Below are positions 1 to 7,214 of a stretch of DNA of 18,935 bases, piece after piece (the first letter of the stretch is position 1; every line of letters begins with the position of its first letter). The DNA is from Sphingomonadales bacterium (GTDB lineage Bacteria; Pseudomonadota; Alphaproteobacteria; Sphingomonadales; Sphingomonadaceae), in NCBI GenBank assembly GCA_025360285.1, contig JANYCM010000302.1, positions 1 to 18,935 of the forward strand. Reading direction: 5' to 3'. The position numbers and the translations under genes were made by a program. The notes below the pieces were generated by a model. The model saw only the letters and a list, made by a program, of their open reading frames with translations. It did not search any database and was not told the origin of the DNA.

Positions 1-876
1 GCCTGCCGCTATGCCTTCCTGGAACTCGGCATTGATGACGGCATCATCGTTACCCGCACCGATTCGCTCGGTGCCGGCCTGACCAAGCAGATCGCCGTTT
101 CAAAGGAACCGGGCGATATCGGCGACCAGTACAACAGCTTCCTCGATTGCGAGGAAATCGACCCCAGCACGGCGCGCAACGGCGATGTCATCCTCAACCG
201 TGATGGCAAGCTGCTGCGCCCCAAGCGCCTGCCGTCAAACCTGTTCCAGTTCCGCGCCGGCTCAGGTGAAGACCGCTGCGTGCTCGATTGCATCACCAGC
301 CTGCAAAACGGCGCCGACCTGCTGTGGATCGAAACCGAAAAGCCGCATATTGAACAGATCGCCGGCATGGTCGATCGCATCCGCGACGTCGTGCCGAACG
401 CCAAGCTGGTTTACAATAATTCGCCCAGCTTCAACTGGACGCTGAATTTCCGCCAACAGGTCTATGACGCCTGGGTCGCCGCCGGCAAGGATGTCGCCGC
501 CTATGACCGTGCTCGCCTGATGTCGGTCGATTATGATGCGACCGACCTGGCCGTGGAAGCCGACGAACGCATCCGCACCTTCCAGCGCGATGCCGCCGCC
601 CGCGCCGGCATCTTCCACCACCTCATCACCCTGCCGACCTATCACACTGCGGCGCTGTCCACCGACAATCTGGCCAAGGAATATTTCGGCAGCGAGGGCA
701 TGCTGGGTTACGTCAAGAACGTCCAGCGCGCCGAAATCCGCCAGGGCATCGCCTGTGTGAAGCACCAGAACATGTCCGGGTCGGACCTGGGTGACGACCA
801 TAAGGAGTATTTCGCGGGTGAAGCGGCGCTGAAGGCGGGCGGCGCGCACAATACGATGAACCAGTTCGCGGCGTAG
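1..876 (+). CDS. aceA: Isocitrate lyase, C-terminal part (5' end outside window)
   Basis: Cleaves isocitrate to glyoxylate and succinate, the first step of the glyoxylate shunt, in the cytoplasm. The frame is open from base 1 and encodes 291 residues to a TAG stop; the N-terminal part, with the catalytic Cys loop (KKCGH type), lies outside the window. Visible family signatures are the block TRTDSLGAGLTKQIA (about residues 18-32 of the fragment), GDIGDQYNSFLDCEEI (38-53), the substrate-loop motif NNSPSFNWTL (about 138-147) and the C-terminal KHQNMSGSDLGDDHKEYF. The SLGAGLTKQIA and DQYNSFLD blocks resemble the long (~530 aa) Pseudomonas-type lyase rather than the ~430 aa E. coli type; this is from memory of the family. 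It ends 56 bp before the stop of the convergent permease gene. No clear terminator is visible between them, only weak complementarity (GGCAG/CTGCC, ACCCT/AGGGT). Confidence 0.96.
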   Translation, partial: ACRYAFLELGIDDGIIVTRTDSLGAGLTKQIAVSKEPGDIGDQYNSFLDCEEIDPSTARNGDVILNRDGKLLRPKRLPSNLFQFRAGSGEDRCVLDCITSLQNGADLLWIETEKPHIEQIAGMVDRIRDVVPNAKLVYNNSPSFNWTLNFRQQVYDAWVAAGKDVAAYDRARLMSVDYDATDLAVEADERIRTFQRDAAARAGIFHHLITLPTYHTAALSTDNLAKEYFGSEGMLGYVKNVQRAEIRQGIACVKHQNMSGSDLGDDHKEYFAGEAALKAGGAHNTMNQFAA

Positions 877-932
877 CGCCGACCCCGGGGGCAGTCTCTG
901 TACCCTTTCCCTCTGCCGGGACAGGGTTTCCC

Positions 933-2150
933 CTACGACCGCAGCGCCTCAATCGGACTCAATCTCGCCGCCCGCGTCGCCGGCCACCAGCCGAAAAAGA
1001 TACCGATCGAGGCCGATACGGCAAAGGCCACGGTGACGGCGTAGAGCGTCACATTGGTATCAAAGCCGATGGCGCCGCCGGCGAGGGTGGCCAGGCCGGT
1101 GCCGGCGGCGACGCCGATGCCGCAGCCGATCAGCGACAGCATCAGCGCTTCCAGCAGGAATTGCAGCCGCACGGCCGCCCGCGACGCCCCGATCGCCATG
1201 CGGATGCCGATTTCGCGGGTGCGTTCGGTAACGCTGACCAGCATGATGTTCATGATGCCGATGCCGCCCACCACCAGGCTGATCGACCCGATTGCGGCGA
1301 GCAGTAGCGAAATCGCCTTGGTCGTGGTGGTCAACGTGTCGGTGATCGCCGTCAAATTGGCCACCTGGAAATCATCGGCATCGCCGGCGCGCAGCCGGTG
1401 TTTCTGGCGCAGCAGCGCGTTGATCGCATCAGTGACGGGGTCGAGCGCATCGGCCGACGCGACGCTGACCGAAATGGTGCGGATCGAACGACGAAAGGCG
1501 TTGGTCTGGAGCAGCCGCAGCGCCGTGGTCAGCGGCACGATGATGACATCGTCGCGGTCCTGTCCGCCAAAGCCCTGGCCGCGCTTGGCCATCAGGCCGA
1601 TGACGGTGAAGCTAACGCCCTTCACCCGCACCATCTGGCCGATGGGATCATTGGCGCCGAACAATTTGTCGGCCACCGTCTGCCCCAGCACGGCAACCCG
1701 CGCGCCGGCGCGTTCCTCACGATCGGTAAACAGCCGGCCATCACCCGCCTGCCATTCATTGACGATGAAATAGGCCGGCACTGACCCCGTCACCTGTGTT
1801 GCCCAATTCGCCGGGCCGGCGACGGCCTGGGCGGCGATGCCGGTAGAGGGCGCCGCGGCCACAACATTGTCGAGCCTTGCGATGCTGTCGGCATCATCGA
1901 TACGCAGCGAGGCGCCGGTGCCGGCGCCGCCGAAGATGCCGCCCTGCCGGCCGCTGCCGGCAGTGACGATCAGCATGTTGGAACCCAGGCCCGATATCGA
2001 ATCGGCGACCTGTTTCTGCACGCCGCCGCCGATGGCCAGCATCAGGATGACAGCGGCGACGCCGATGATCATGCCGAGCATGGTCAGCGCCGAACGCAGC
2101 CGGTTGGCGATCAATGCGCTCCACGCCTCGGCGAGCATGGTGGCGATCAT
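933..2150 (-). CDS. MacB-type ABC transporter permease
   Basis: Inner-membrane permease of a MacAB/YknXYZ-like tripartite exporter, 405 residues. The architecture is typical: one N-terminal membrane segment (about residues 22-42), a large periplasmic MacB-type domain, then three C-terminal membrane segments (about 280-305, 330-355 and 370-392). The stretch VTERTREIGIRMAIGA is the classical FtsX/MacB coupling region, and the protein ends in the usual SPIEALRS. Unlike E. coli MacB (one ~650 aa polypeptide), ATPase and permease are separate genes here. I chose the ATG at 2150 because AAGGAG lies just upstream and the first transmembrane region then sits where the family has it. The frame stays open upstream to 2474, but that part crosses a palindromic repeat and the end of the ATPase gene and is not family-like. 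Last gene of the operon; substrate unknown (drug, lipid, siderophore or peptide are all possible). Confidence 0.93.
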   Translation of the reverse strand: MIATMLAEAWSALIANRLRSALTMLGMIIGVAAVILMLAIGGGVQKQVADSISGLGSNMLIVTAGSGRQGGIFGGAGTGASLRIDDADSIARLDNVVAAAPSTGIAAQAVAGPANWATQVTGSVPAYFIVNEWQAGDGRLFTDREERAGARVAVLGQTVADKLFGANDPIGQMVRVKGVSFTVIGLMAKRGQGFGGQDRDDVIIVPLTTALRLLQTNAFRRSIRTISVSVASADALDPVTDAINALLRQKHRLRAGDADDFQVANLTAITDTLTTTTKAISLLLAAIGSISLVVGGIGIMNIMLVSVTERTREIGIRMAIGASRAAVRLQFLLEALMLSLIGCGIGVAAGTGLATLAGGAIGFDTNVTLYAVTVAFAVSASIGIFFGWWPATRAARLSPIEALRS

Positions 2151-2162
2151 ATACGGCTCCTT

Positions 2163-2292
2163 CCCCCCCCGTGAGCGCAGCGAACGGAGAGTGGGGAGGG
2201 CTGGGGTAGGGGTTGTGGTGTCGCGGAGCGGCCTTGGTGGGAAATCCCCAACCCCGACCCTCCCCACTCTACCGGCTTCGCCGATGGGGGGA
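2163..2292. repeat. Palindromic intergenic element (REP/MITE-like)
   Basis: An imperfect inverted repeat fills most of the 169-bp gap between the ATPase and permease genes. The core arms are 2188-2212 and 2246-2270: AGAGTGGGGAGGG continues in both as NNGGGGTNGGGG, giving 25-nt arms with three mismatches. Outside these, each flank is itself a hairpin, with a C-run at 2163-2170 against GTGGGG, and CCCCACT against the G-run at 2286-2291. It contains no plausible gene. It resembles the G/C-run palindromic repeats scattered between genes in many proteobacterial genomes. No second copy is obvious in this window, so calling it a repeat family is inference. Being inside an operon, it could lower permease expression or stabilise upstream mRNA. 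Confidence 0.7.
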
Positions 2293-2319
2293 GGGAGAAG
2301 AAAAATGGGCTTTGCACCC

Positions 2320-3048
2320 TCACGCCGCCGCCTCCGCATGCCCATAAAGCGCCGCTTCGGTCGGTGGGCCATCGTAGAACACCCGGCCGTCCTGGATGCG
2401 CACGACGCGATTGGTCGCCCGCGCCACTTCGGGGTCATGCGTGACAATGATGACAGTGACCCCCTTGTCTTCATTCAGCGCGCGGAACAGCGCCAGCACT
2501 TCGATGCCGGTCTTGGTATCCAGCGCGCCGGTCGGTTCATCGGCGAGCAGCAGTTCGGGGTTGTTGGCCAGGCTGCGCGCCACCGCGACGCGCTGCTGCT
2601 GGCCGCCCGAAAGCTGGCTGGGGCGCGACCGCGGCTTGTCGCCGATGCCGACGCTGGCCAGCAGCGCCTGTGCCCGCGTATCGCGATCACGGCGCGCCAC
2701 GCCCGAATAGACCATCGGCAGCGCGACGTTGGCCAGCGCCGTCAGCCGCGGCAGCAGGTTGAACTGCTGGAAAACGAAGCCGATGCCGGCGTTGCGCAGC
2801 TTGGCCAGCGCGGCTTCGGACAGGGTGGCGGTATCGGTGCCATCGAACAGATATCGCCCGGTGGTCGGGGTATCGAGGCAGCCGATGATGTTCATCAGGG
2901 TCGATTTGCCCGATCCCGATGGCCCCATGATCGACAGGAATTCGCCCTTTTCGACACTGATGCTGACGCCGTGCAGGGCGCGGAAGGTGCCGGCTTCGGA
3001 CGCATAATCCTTGACCACATCGATCAGCGCGAGGAGCGGCGCGGGCAT
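2320..3048 (-). CDS. MacB-like ABC transporter ATP-binding protein
   Basis: ATPase of the efflux system, 242 residues, LolD/MacB class, expected on the cytoplasmic face of the partner permease. All nucleotide-binding motifs are intact: Walker A GPSGSGKST, Q-loop region FVFQQFNLLPRLTALANV, signature LSGGQQQRVAVARSL, Walker B LLLADEPTGALD and the switch histidine in VTHD. The start ATG at 3048 gives MPAPLLALIDVVKDYA, the normal beginning for this family. It lies one base beyond the TGA of the adaptor gene (3050-3052), so the two are probably translationally coupled and no separate ribosome-binding site is needed. An open frame upstream to 3396 is an antisense-like extension and is ignored. The permease gene follows only after the palindromic element. 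Confidence 0.95.
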   Translation of the reverse strand: MPAPLLALIDVVKDYASEAGTFRALHGVSISVEKGEFLSIMGPSGSGKSTLMNIIGCLDTPTTGRYLFDGTDTATLSEAALAKLRNAGIGFVFQQFNLLPRLTALANVALPMVYSGVARRDRDTRAQALLASVGIGDKPRSRPSQLSGGQQQRVAVARSLANNPELLLADEPTGALDTKTGIEVLALFRALNEDKGVTVIIVTHDPEVARATNRVVRIQDGRVFYDGPPTEAALYGHAEAAA

Positions 3049-3049
3049 C

Positions 3050-4264
3050 TCAACTATCCGATTTGGTCGGGGCGCTGGGCTTGGTGGCGGGGGCCGGCGT
3101 CTTGCTGTCGTCCTTGCGGCCCGTGGGTGGTCCGCTGAACAGGCCGGGTTTCTTGGCGGCGCTGTTGGCGCCGATGATGATGGTCTCACCGGCAGCAAGC
3201 GGGCCGTCCAGCACTTCGGTGAAATCGGCGTCCGATGCGCCGACGCGCACCCGTCGCGGATCGGGCTGGCCGGCCTTGAGCACGAACAGCGTCGCCATAT
3301 CGGGCTGCGGCGCCCGCGCCCGGCCACCGGCGGCGCGCTGCGGCTTCCAGCCTTCGGGCTTGAAGCTGAGCGCTGCATTGGGGACGAGCAGCACATCGCG
3401 GCGTTCCGATACGATGAAATTGGCGTTCGCCGTCATGCCCGGCAACAGCACGCCATCGGGATTCGCCGCCGTCACCACCACCGTATAGGTGACGACATTC
3501 TGCTGGGTCGTCGGGTTGAGGCGGATCTGCGAGACCGTCCCATGGAACTGGCGGGTGCCATAGGCATCGACAGTGAAATCGACCGCCTGGCCGGGTTTGA
3601 CGCGGGCGATATCGGCCTCGGCGACGGCGGCTTCGATCTGCATCTGGGTCAGATCGCGGGCAATCTGGAACAGGGTCGGGGTGTTGAAAGATGCCGCCAC
3701 TGTCTGGCCGACATCGATCTGCCGGCTGATCACCACGCCCGACACGGGGGATCGGATGATGGTGAAGGCCAGATTGGTGCGATCCTGACGAATCTGGGCT
3801 TCTGCCTGCTGCACCTGGGCGGCGGCACCCTTGGCGCTGGCCAGTGTCGTTTCATAATCCTGGCGGGCGATATAGTCCTGCTTGACCAGCTCGGCAGCGC
3901 GTTTGACATTGGCCGCCTGGAGCGCGGCGGTTGAGCGGACATTGGCCAGGCTGGCTTCACTGGCCGCCAGCTTGGCGGCGAACAGCGCCGGATCGATGCG
4001 CAGCAATATCTGGCCGGCGGTGACGCGGTCATTATAATCGGCATACAGCGACTGGACGGTGCCCGACACCTGGGTGCCGACGCTGACGACCCGCACCGGA
4101 TTGAGGATACCATTGGCAGTGATTTCCTCGGTCAGGTCACCCTTGGCCAGCACCGCCGTCTTGTAGGGGTCGATGACCGGCGGCGGGTTCAGCGCCTTCC
4201 AGATGAAGATCGCCGCGATCAGCGCGCCGATGCTGCCGATGATGGTCCAGCTGCGGCGGCTCAT
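3050..4264 (-). CDS. Periplasmic adaptor (membrane fusion) protein, MacA/HlyD family
   Basis: Links the inner-membrane ABC transporter to the outer-membrane channel; 404 residues. An N-terminal membrane anchor (about residues 5-24) is followed by the first half of the lipoyl domain (VSVGTQVSGTVQSLYADYNDRV, from about residue 60). Next come an alpha-helical hairpin rich in Ala, Gln and Glu (about 95-165), the second lipoyl half (IIRSPVSGVVISRQIDVGQTV) and beta-barrel and membrane-proximal domains. The C-terminal tail is disordered and rich in Lys, Pro, Ser and Thr. The start at 4264 has AAGGGAA about 8 nt upstream, and its stop is 1 nt from the ATPase start. It follows the channel gene by 21 bp. 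The family assignment is secure; MacA, YknX or another subfamily cannot be decided by eye, nor can the substrate. Confidence 0.94.
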   Translation of the reverse strand: MSRRSWTIIGSIGALIAAIFIWKALNPPPVIDPYKTAVLAKGDLTEEITANGILNPVRVVSVGTQVSGTVQSLYADYNDRVTAGQILLRIDPALFAAKLAASEASLANVRSTAALQAANVKRAAELVKQDYIARQDYETTLASAKGAAAQVQQAEAQIRQDRTNLAFTIIRSPVSGVVISRQIDVGQTVAASFNTPTLFQIARDLTQMQIEAAVAEADIARVKPGQAVDFTVDAYGTRQFHGTVSQIRLNPTTQQNVVTYTVVVTAANPDGVLLPGMTANANFIVSERRDVLLVPNAALSFKPEGWKPQRAAGGRARAPQPDMATLFVLKAGQPDPRRVRVGASDADFTEVLDGPLAAGETIIIGANSAAKKPGLFSGPPTGRKDDSKTPAPATKPSAPTKSDS

Positions 4265-4285
4265 GCGCGTATTTCCCTTATTGCC

Positions 4286-5665
4286 TTAACGTTCGGCATC
4301 GATCGCCTCGCCAATGCCGCCCACCGAGCGGGCGAGCTGGGCATTGTTGGTGCGGACATTGAATTCGCTCTGCACCAATTGCTGGCGGGCACTGGCCAGC
4401 GAACTCTGGGCGTTGAGCAGATCGGCAAAGGTGCCAACTCCGGCCTTGTAGCGCCCCTGCGCCAGATCGGCCGAGGCCTGGGCGCTGGTCACCAGCGCTC
4501 GCGCCGCCCCCAGGCTGGCCAGCGCGGTATCGAGCGCGACATAGTTGGAATAGACCGCCAGTCCGGCCTGTTGCCGTGTCTGTTCCGCAAGCGCTGCCTG
4601 GCGTTCGGCTTCGGCGCGGGCAGAGGCGATGCTGTAGCGCTGGCTGAACCCGGTAAACAGCGGGATCGACAGTGACAGCCCGACCGATCCGGTATTGGCG
4701 TTGAGGCTGCGATCGAGCGCGCCGAGTGTATTGGTGGCGCTGACCGACAGGCTGGGCCGGCCGGCGGACAATTGGGCGCGGACATTGGCATCGGCGTTGG
4801 CGACATTGGCGCGGGAGGCAATGATGTCGGGCCGCAGCTTTTCGGCATCGGCGATCAGCGCGTCGGCACCCGAACGCAGCAGCGCGCCGGTGGCGAGCGG
4901 CGCGCTCGGGGCGAGATTGAGTGTCGTCTGCGGCGGCAGGCCGATCGCCACCGCCAGTTGCGCAGCCGCCGTGGCGATCGATCCGCTGGTCTGGATCAGC
5001 GTCAGTTCGGCCTGTGACAGCGCGGTTTCGGCTTGCAACCGGTCGGCATTGGTGGCGACCCCGGCGCGCGCACGGCCGGCGGCAAGGTCACGCGATTGCC
5101 GGGAAAAAACGATATTGGCACCATTGGCCTCGGCGACCGCCTGATAGGCCGCCAGGCTGTTATAGGCGGTGACGACGGTGATGACGATGCCCTGCGCCGC
5201 ATCGGCATATTGTGCTAGTGCCGCCGCTTGCCGCGCATTGGCAGCATCGATCCGCGCCGTGCGGCCGCCGCCATCGAACAGCAGATATTGGACGGCGAGA
5301 TATGCCGAGCTGTTGACGGTGGTCGATCCGGTCAGCAGCGGCGTGTTGATCGGATCATAGCGGTTGAGCGTTGGCCCGATGGTCACCGAGGCGCTGGGCA
5401 GGTTCGCCGCCCGCGCCACCCCGACATTGGCGCCGGCGGCACGAACGCCGGCCCAGGACACCGCCGTCTGCGGGTTGCGGCACAAGGCGACATCGACCAG
5501 ATCGGGCAAGGTCAGCGGGCGTTCGGGAAGGGTGCCACATGCCGCCTGGCGGGCGCTGACCGGCGGGCGATTGGCAGGTATCAGCCCGCGCGGATCATCA
5601 TGCGACGGTGCTGCGGCGGCCGTGGTGGCGGCCAGCAGGGCCAGGATCGGGAGTTCAATGCGCAT
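4286..5665 (-). CDS. TolC-family outer-membrane efflux channel
   Basis: Outer-membrane factor of the tripartite pump, 459 residues from the chosen start. MRIELPILALLAATTAAAAP looks like a Sec signal peptide with cleavage after the Ala run. The mature part has the internally duplicated TolC pattern: long amphipathic helices rich in Ala, Gln and Asn (for example LAAGRARAGVATNADRLQAETALSQAELTL), matched in the second half by DLAQGRYKAGVGTFADLLNAQSSLASARQQL. The GRxxAGVxTxxDxLxAxxxLxxA repeat is diagnostic. An alternative in-frame ATG at 5728 would add 21 residues in front of the signal peptide and is less likely. No Shine-Dalgarno precedes 5665, and a possible -10 (GCTAAC, 5678-5683) lies so close that the leader would be very short. 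First gene of the efflux operon, divergent from zwf. Confidence 0.93.
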   Translation of the reverse strand: MRIELPILALLAATTAAAAPSHDDPRGLIPANRPPVSARQAACGTLPERPLTLPDLVDVALCRNPQTAVSWAGVRAAGANVGVARAANLPSASVTIGPTLNRYDPINTPLLTGSTTVNSSAYLAVQYLLFDGGGRTARIDAANARQAAALAQYADAAQGIVITVVTAYNSLAAYQAVAEANGANIVFSRQSRDLAAGRARAGVATNADRLQAETALSQAELTLIQTSGSIATAAAQLAVAIGLPPQTTLNLAPSAPLATGALLRSGADALIADAEKLRPDIIASRANVANADANVRAQLSAGRPSLSVSATNTLGALDRSLNANTGSVGLSLSIPLFTGFSQRYSIASARAEAERQAALAEQTRQQAGLAVYSNYVALDTALASLGAARALVTSAQASADLAQGRYKAGVGTFADLLNAQSSLASARQQLVQSEFNVRTNNAQLARSVGGIGEAIDAER

Positions 5666-5763
5666 TGTTGAACAAGGGTTAGCGCAAATGACCGGCGCGC
5701 CGCCAATGGTTTCGGCATATGTTGCCATTTGCCTCGGCAGCGGTCCGGGCTAAACGACGTTTC
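5666..5763. promoter_or_regulatory. Divergent promoter region, efflux operon and zwf
   Basis: The 98 bp between two divergent starts. Rightward, TTTGCC (5728-5733), a 17-bp spacer and TAAACG (5751-5756) place the expected transcription start at or beside the zwf ATG at 5764. Leftward, TTGGCG, a 17-bp spacer and GCTAAC (5683-5678 on the minus strand) would start transcription only about 6 nt before the channel-gene ATG at 5665. Both -10 elements resemble the CTAA-type boxes of alphaproteobacterial housekeeping promoters. Neither gene has a convincing Shine-Dalgarno. Promoter assignments by eye in GC-rich DNA are uncertain. Confidence 0.4.
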
Positions 5764-7212
5764 ATGTCTGATCCTTGCACCCATCTTCTACTGTTCGGCG
5801 CGACCGGCGACTTGTCGAAGCGCATGTTGCTGCCGTCGTTGTTCGGGCTGGATGCCGATGGCCTGTTGCCGGATTGCCTGCGCATCATTGCAACGGCACG
5901 CAGCGAGATGGACGATACCGGGTTTCGCGCCCTGGCGGCGGCGGCGCTGGAAGCGGCGATCGAGGTCGAGCGCCGCACCCCGGCGCTGGTGGCGCGGTTC
6001 ATGGCAAGGTTGAGCTATGTGGCGATCGACGCCAGCAAGACCGAAGGCTTTGCGGCGCTGGCCGCGGCGGTGGGTGATCCCGGCCATCTCGCCATCTTCC
6101 TGTCAACGGCGCCCAGCCTGTTCGGGCCGACCATTGCCGGTCTCGCCAGTGCGGGCCTGGCCGGGCCGGGGGCGCGGCTGGCACTGGAAAAGCCCCTGGG
6201 GTCCGATCTGGCCTCCAGCCGGCTGATCAATGATGCGGTGGCGGCGGCCTATCCTGAGGACCGCACCTTCCGTATCGATCATTATCTTGGCAAGGAAACC
6301 GTCCAGAATCTGCTGGCGTTGCGCTTTGGCAACAGCCTGTTCGAGCCGCTGTGGAATGCCAATGGCATCGACCATGTCCAGATCAGCATCGCCGAAACCG
6401 TCGGGCTGGAAGGCCGCAGCGATTATTATGACGGCATGGGGGCGCTGCGCGACATGGTGCAGAACCATATGCTGCAATTGCTGGCGCTGGTCGCCATGGA
6501 GCCGCCGGCGCGGTTTGATCCGACATCAGTGCGCGATGAAAAGGTCAAGGTGCTGCGATCGCTGCGCCCGATCGACCGGTCGACCGTGGAGGACCACAGC
6601 GTCCGCGGCCAATATGGCGCCGGCGCCATCGCCGGCCAGCCGGTCCGGGCCTATGCCGATGAACTGGGCCGCACCTCATCGACCGAGACGTTTGTCGCGT
6701 TGAAGGCGCATGTCGATAATTGGCGCTGGAAGGGCGTGCCCTTCTACCTGCGCACCGGCAAGCGCCTGCCCGAACGGATGAGCGAAATCATCATCCAGTT
6801 CCGCCCCCCGGCGCATTCGATCTTCGGCGATGTCGAACTGAAGCCCAACAAGCTGATCATCAGCCTGCAACCCGATGAAAATATCGGCCTGACCATCATG
6901 GCGAAAACGCCGGGGCTGGACCGCGACGGGCTGAAACTGCGCAATGTCTCTCTCGATATCGGCAGCAACGATGCCTTTGCCGATGTCCGCCGCCGCATCG
7001 CCTATGAACGGCTGCTGCTCGATCTGATCGAGGGCAAACAGACCTTGTTTGTGCGCCGCGACGAGGTGGAGGCGCAATGGACCTGGATCGACGCGATCCG
7101 CGCCGGCTGGGCGGCAACGGGCATGACGCCGAAGACTTATGCTGCCGGCAATTGGGGCCCCTCCGCCGCCATCGCGCTCACCGAGCGCGATGGGGTAAGC
7201 TGGCATGACTGA
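5764..7212 (+). CDS. zwf: Glucose-6-phosphate 1-dehydrogenase
   Basis: Oxidises glucose 6-phosphate to 6-phosphogluconolactone with NADP+ or NAD+; entry to the Entner-Doudoroff and oxidative pentose phosphate pathways. 482 residues, normal for the family. Signatures in order: the nucleotide-binding loop FGATGDLSKR (11-20), EKPLGSDL (142-149), the active-site segment RIDHYLGKETVQNLLALRFGN (170-190) with the substrate-binding His and Lys, and PFYLRTGKRLPER in the C-terminal domain. I chose the ATG at 5764 because the Rossmann strand then begins at residue 7, as in homologues; an ATG at 5719 would add 15 unlikely residues. No Shine-Dalgarno is seen. In sphingomonads zwf often sits with pgl, edd and glk; here none of those is adjacent. 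The stop is 2 bp from that of the convergent acyl-CoA dehydrogenase gene. Confidence 0.97.
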   Translation: MSDPCTHLLLFGATGDLSKRMLLPSLFGLDADGLLPDCLRIIATARSEMDDTGFRALAAAALEAAIEVERRTPALVARFMARLSYVAIDASKTEGFAALAAAVGDPGHLAIFLSTAPSLFGPTIAGLASAGLAGPGARLALEKPLGSDLASSRLINDAVAAAYPEDRTFRIDHYLGKETVQNLLALRFGNSLFEPLWNANGIDHVQISIAETVGLEGRSDYYDGMGALRDMVQNHMLQLLALVAMEPPARFDPTSVRDEKVKVLRSLRPIDRSTVEDHSVRGQYGAGAIAGQPVRAYADELGRTSSTETFVALKAHVDNWRWKGVPFYLRTGKRLPERMSEIIIQFRPPAHSIFGDVELKPNKLIISLQPDENIGLTIMAKTPGLDRDGLKLRNVSLDIGSNDAFADVRRRIAYERLLLDLIEGKQTLFVRRDEVEAQWTWIDAIRAGWAATGMTPKTYAAGNWGPSAAIALTERDGVSWHD

Positions 7213-7214
7213 TT

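Noticed and set aside
877..932. Possible terminator between aceA and the permease gene
   Set aside because: Only 5-bp interrupted complementarities are present and there is no T-run on either strand, too weak to annotate.
2151..2474. 108-codon N-terminal extension of the permease gene
   Set aside because: It crosses the palindromic repeat and overlaps the ATPase 3' end. The encoded residues are not family-like, and a good ribosome-binding site precedes the ATG at 2150.
1837..3138. 433-codon open frame on the plus strand across the ABC permease and ATPase genes
   Set aside because: It is antisense to two genes with intact family motifs, runs through the palindromic element, and encodes low-complexity Arg/Ala/Gly-rich sequence typical of GC-rich shadow frames.
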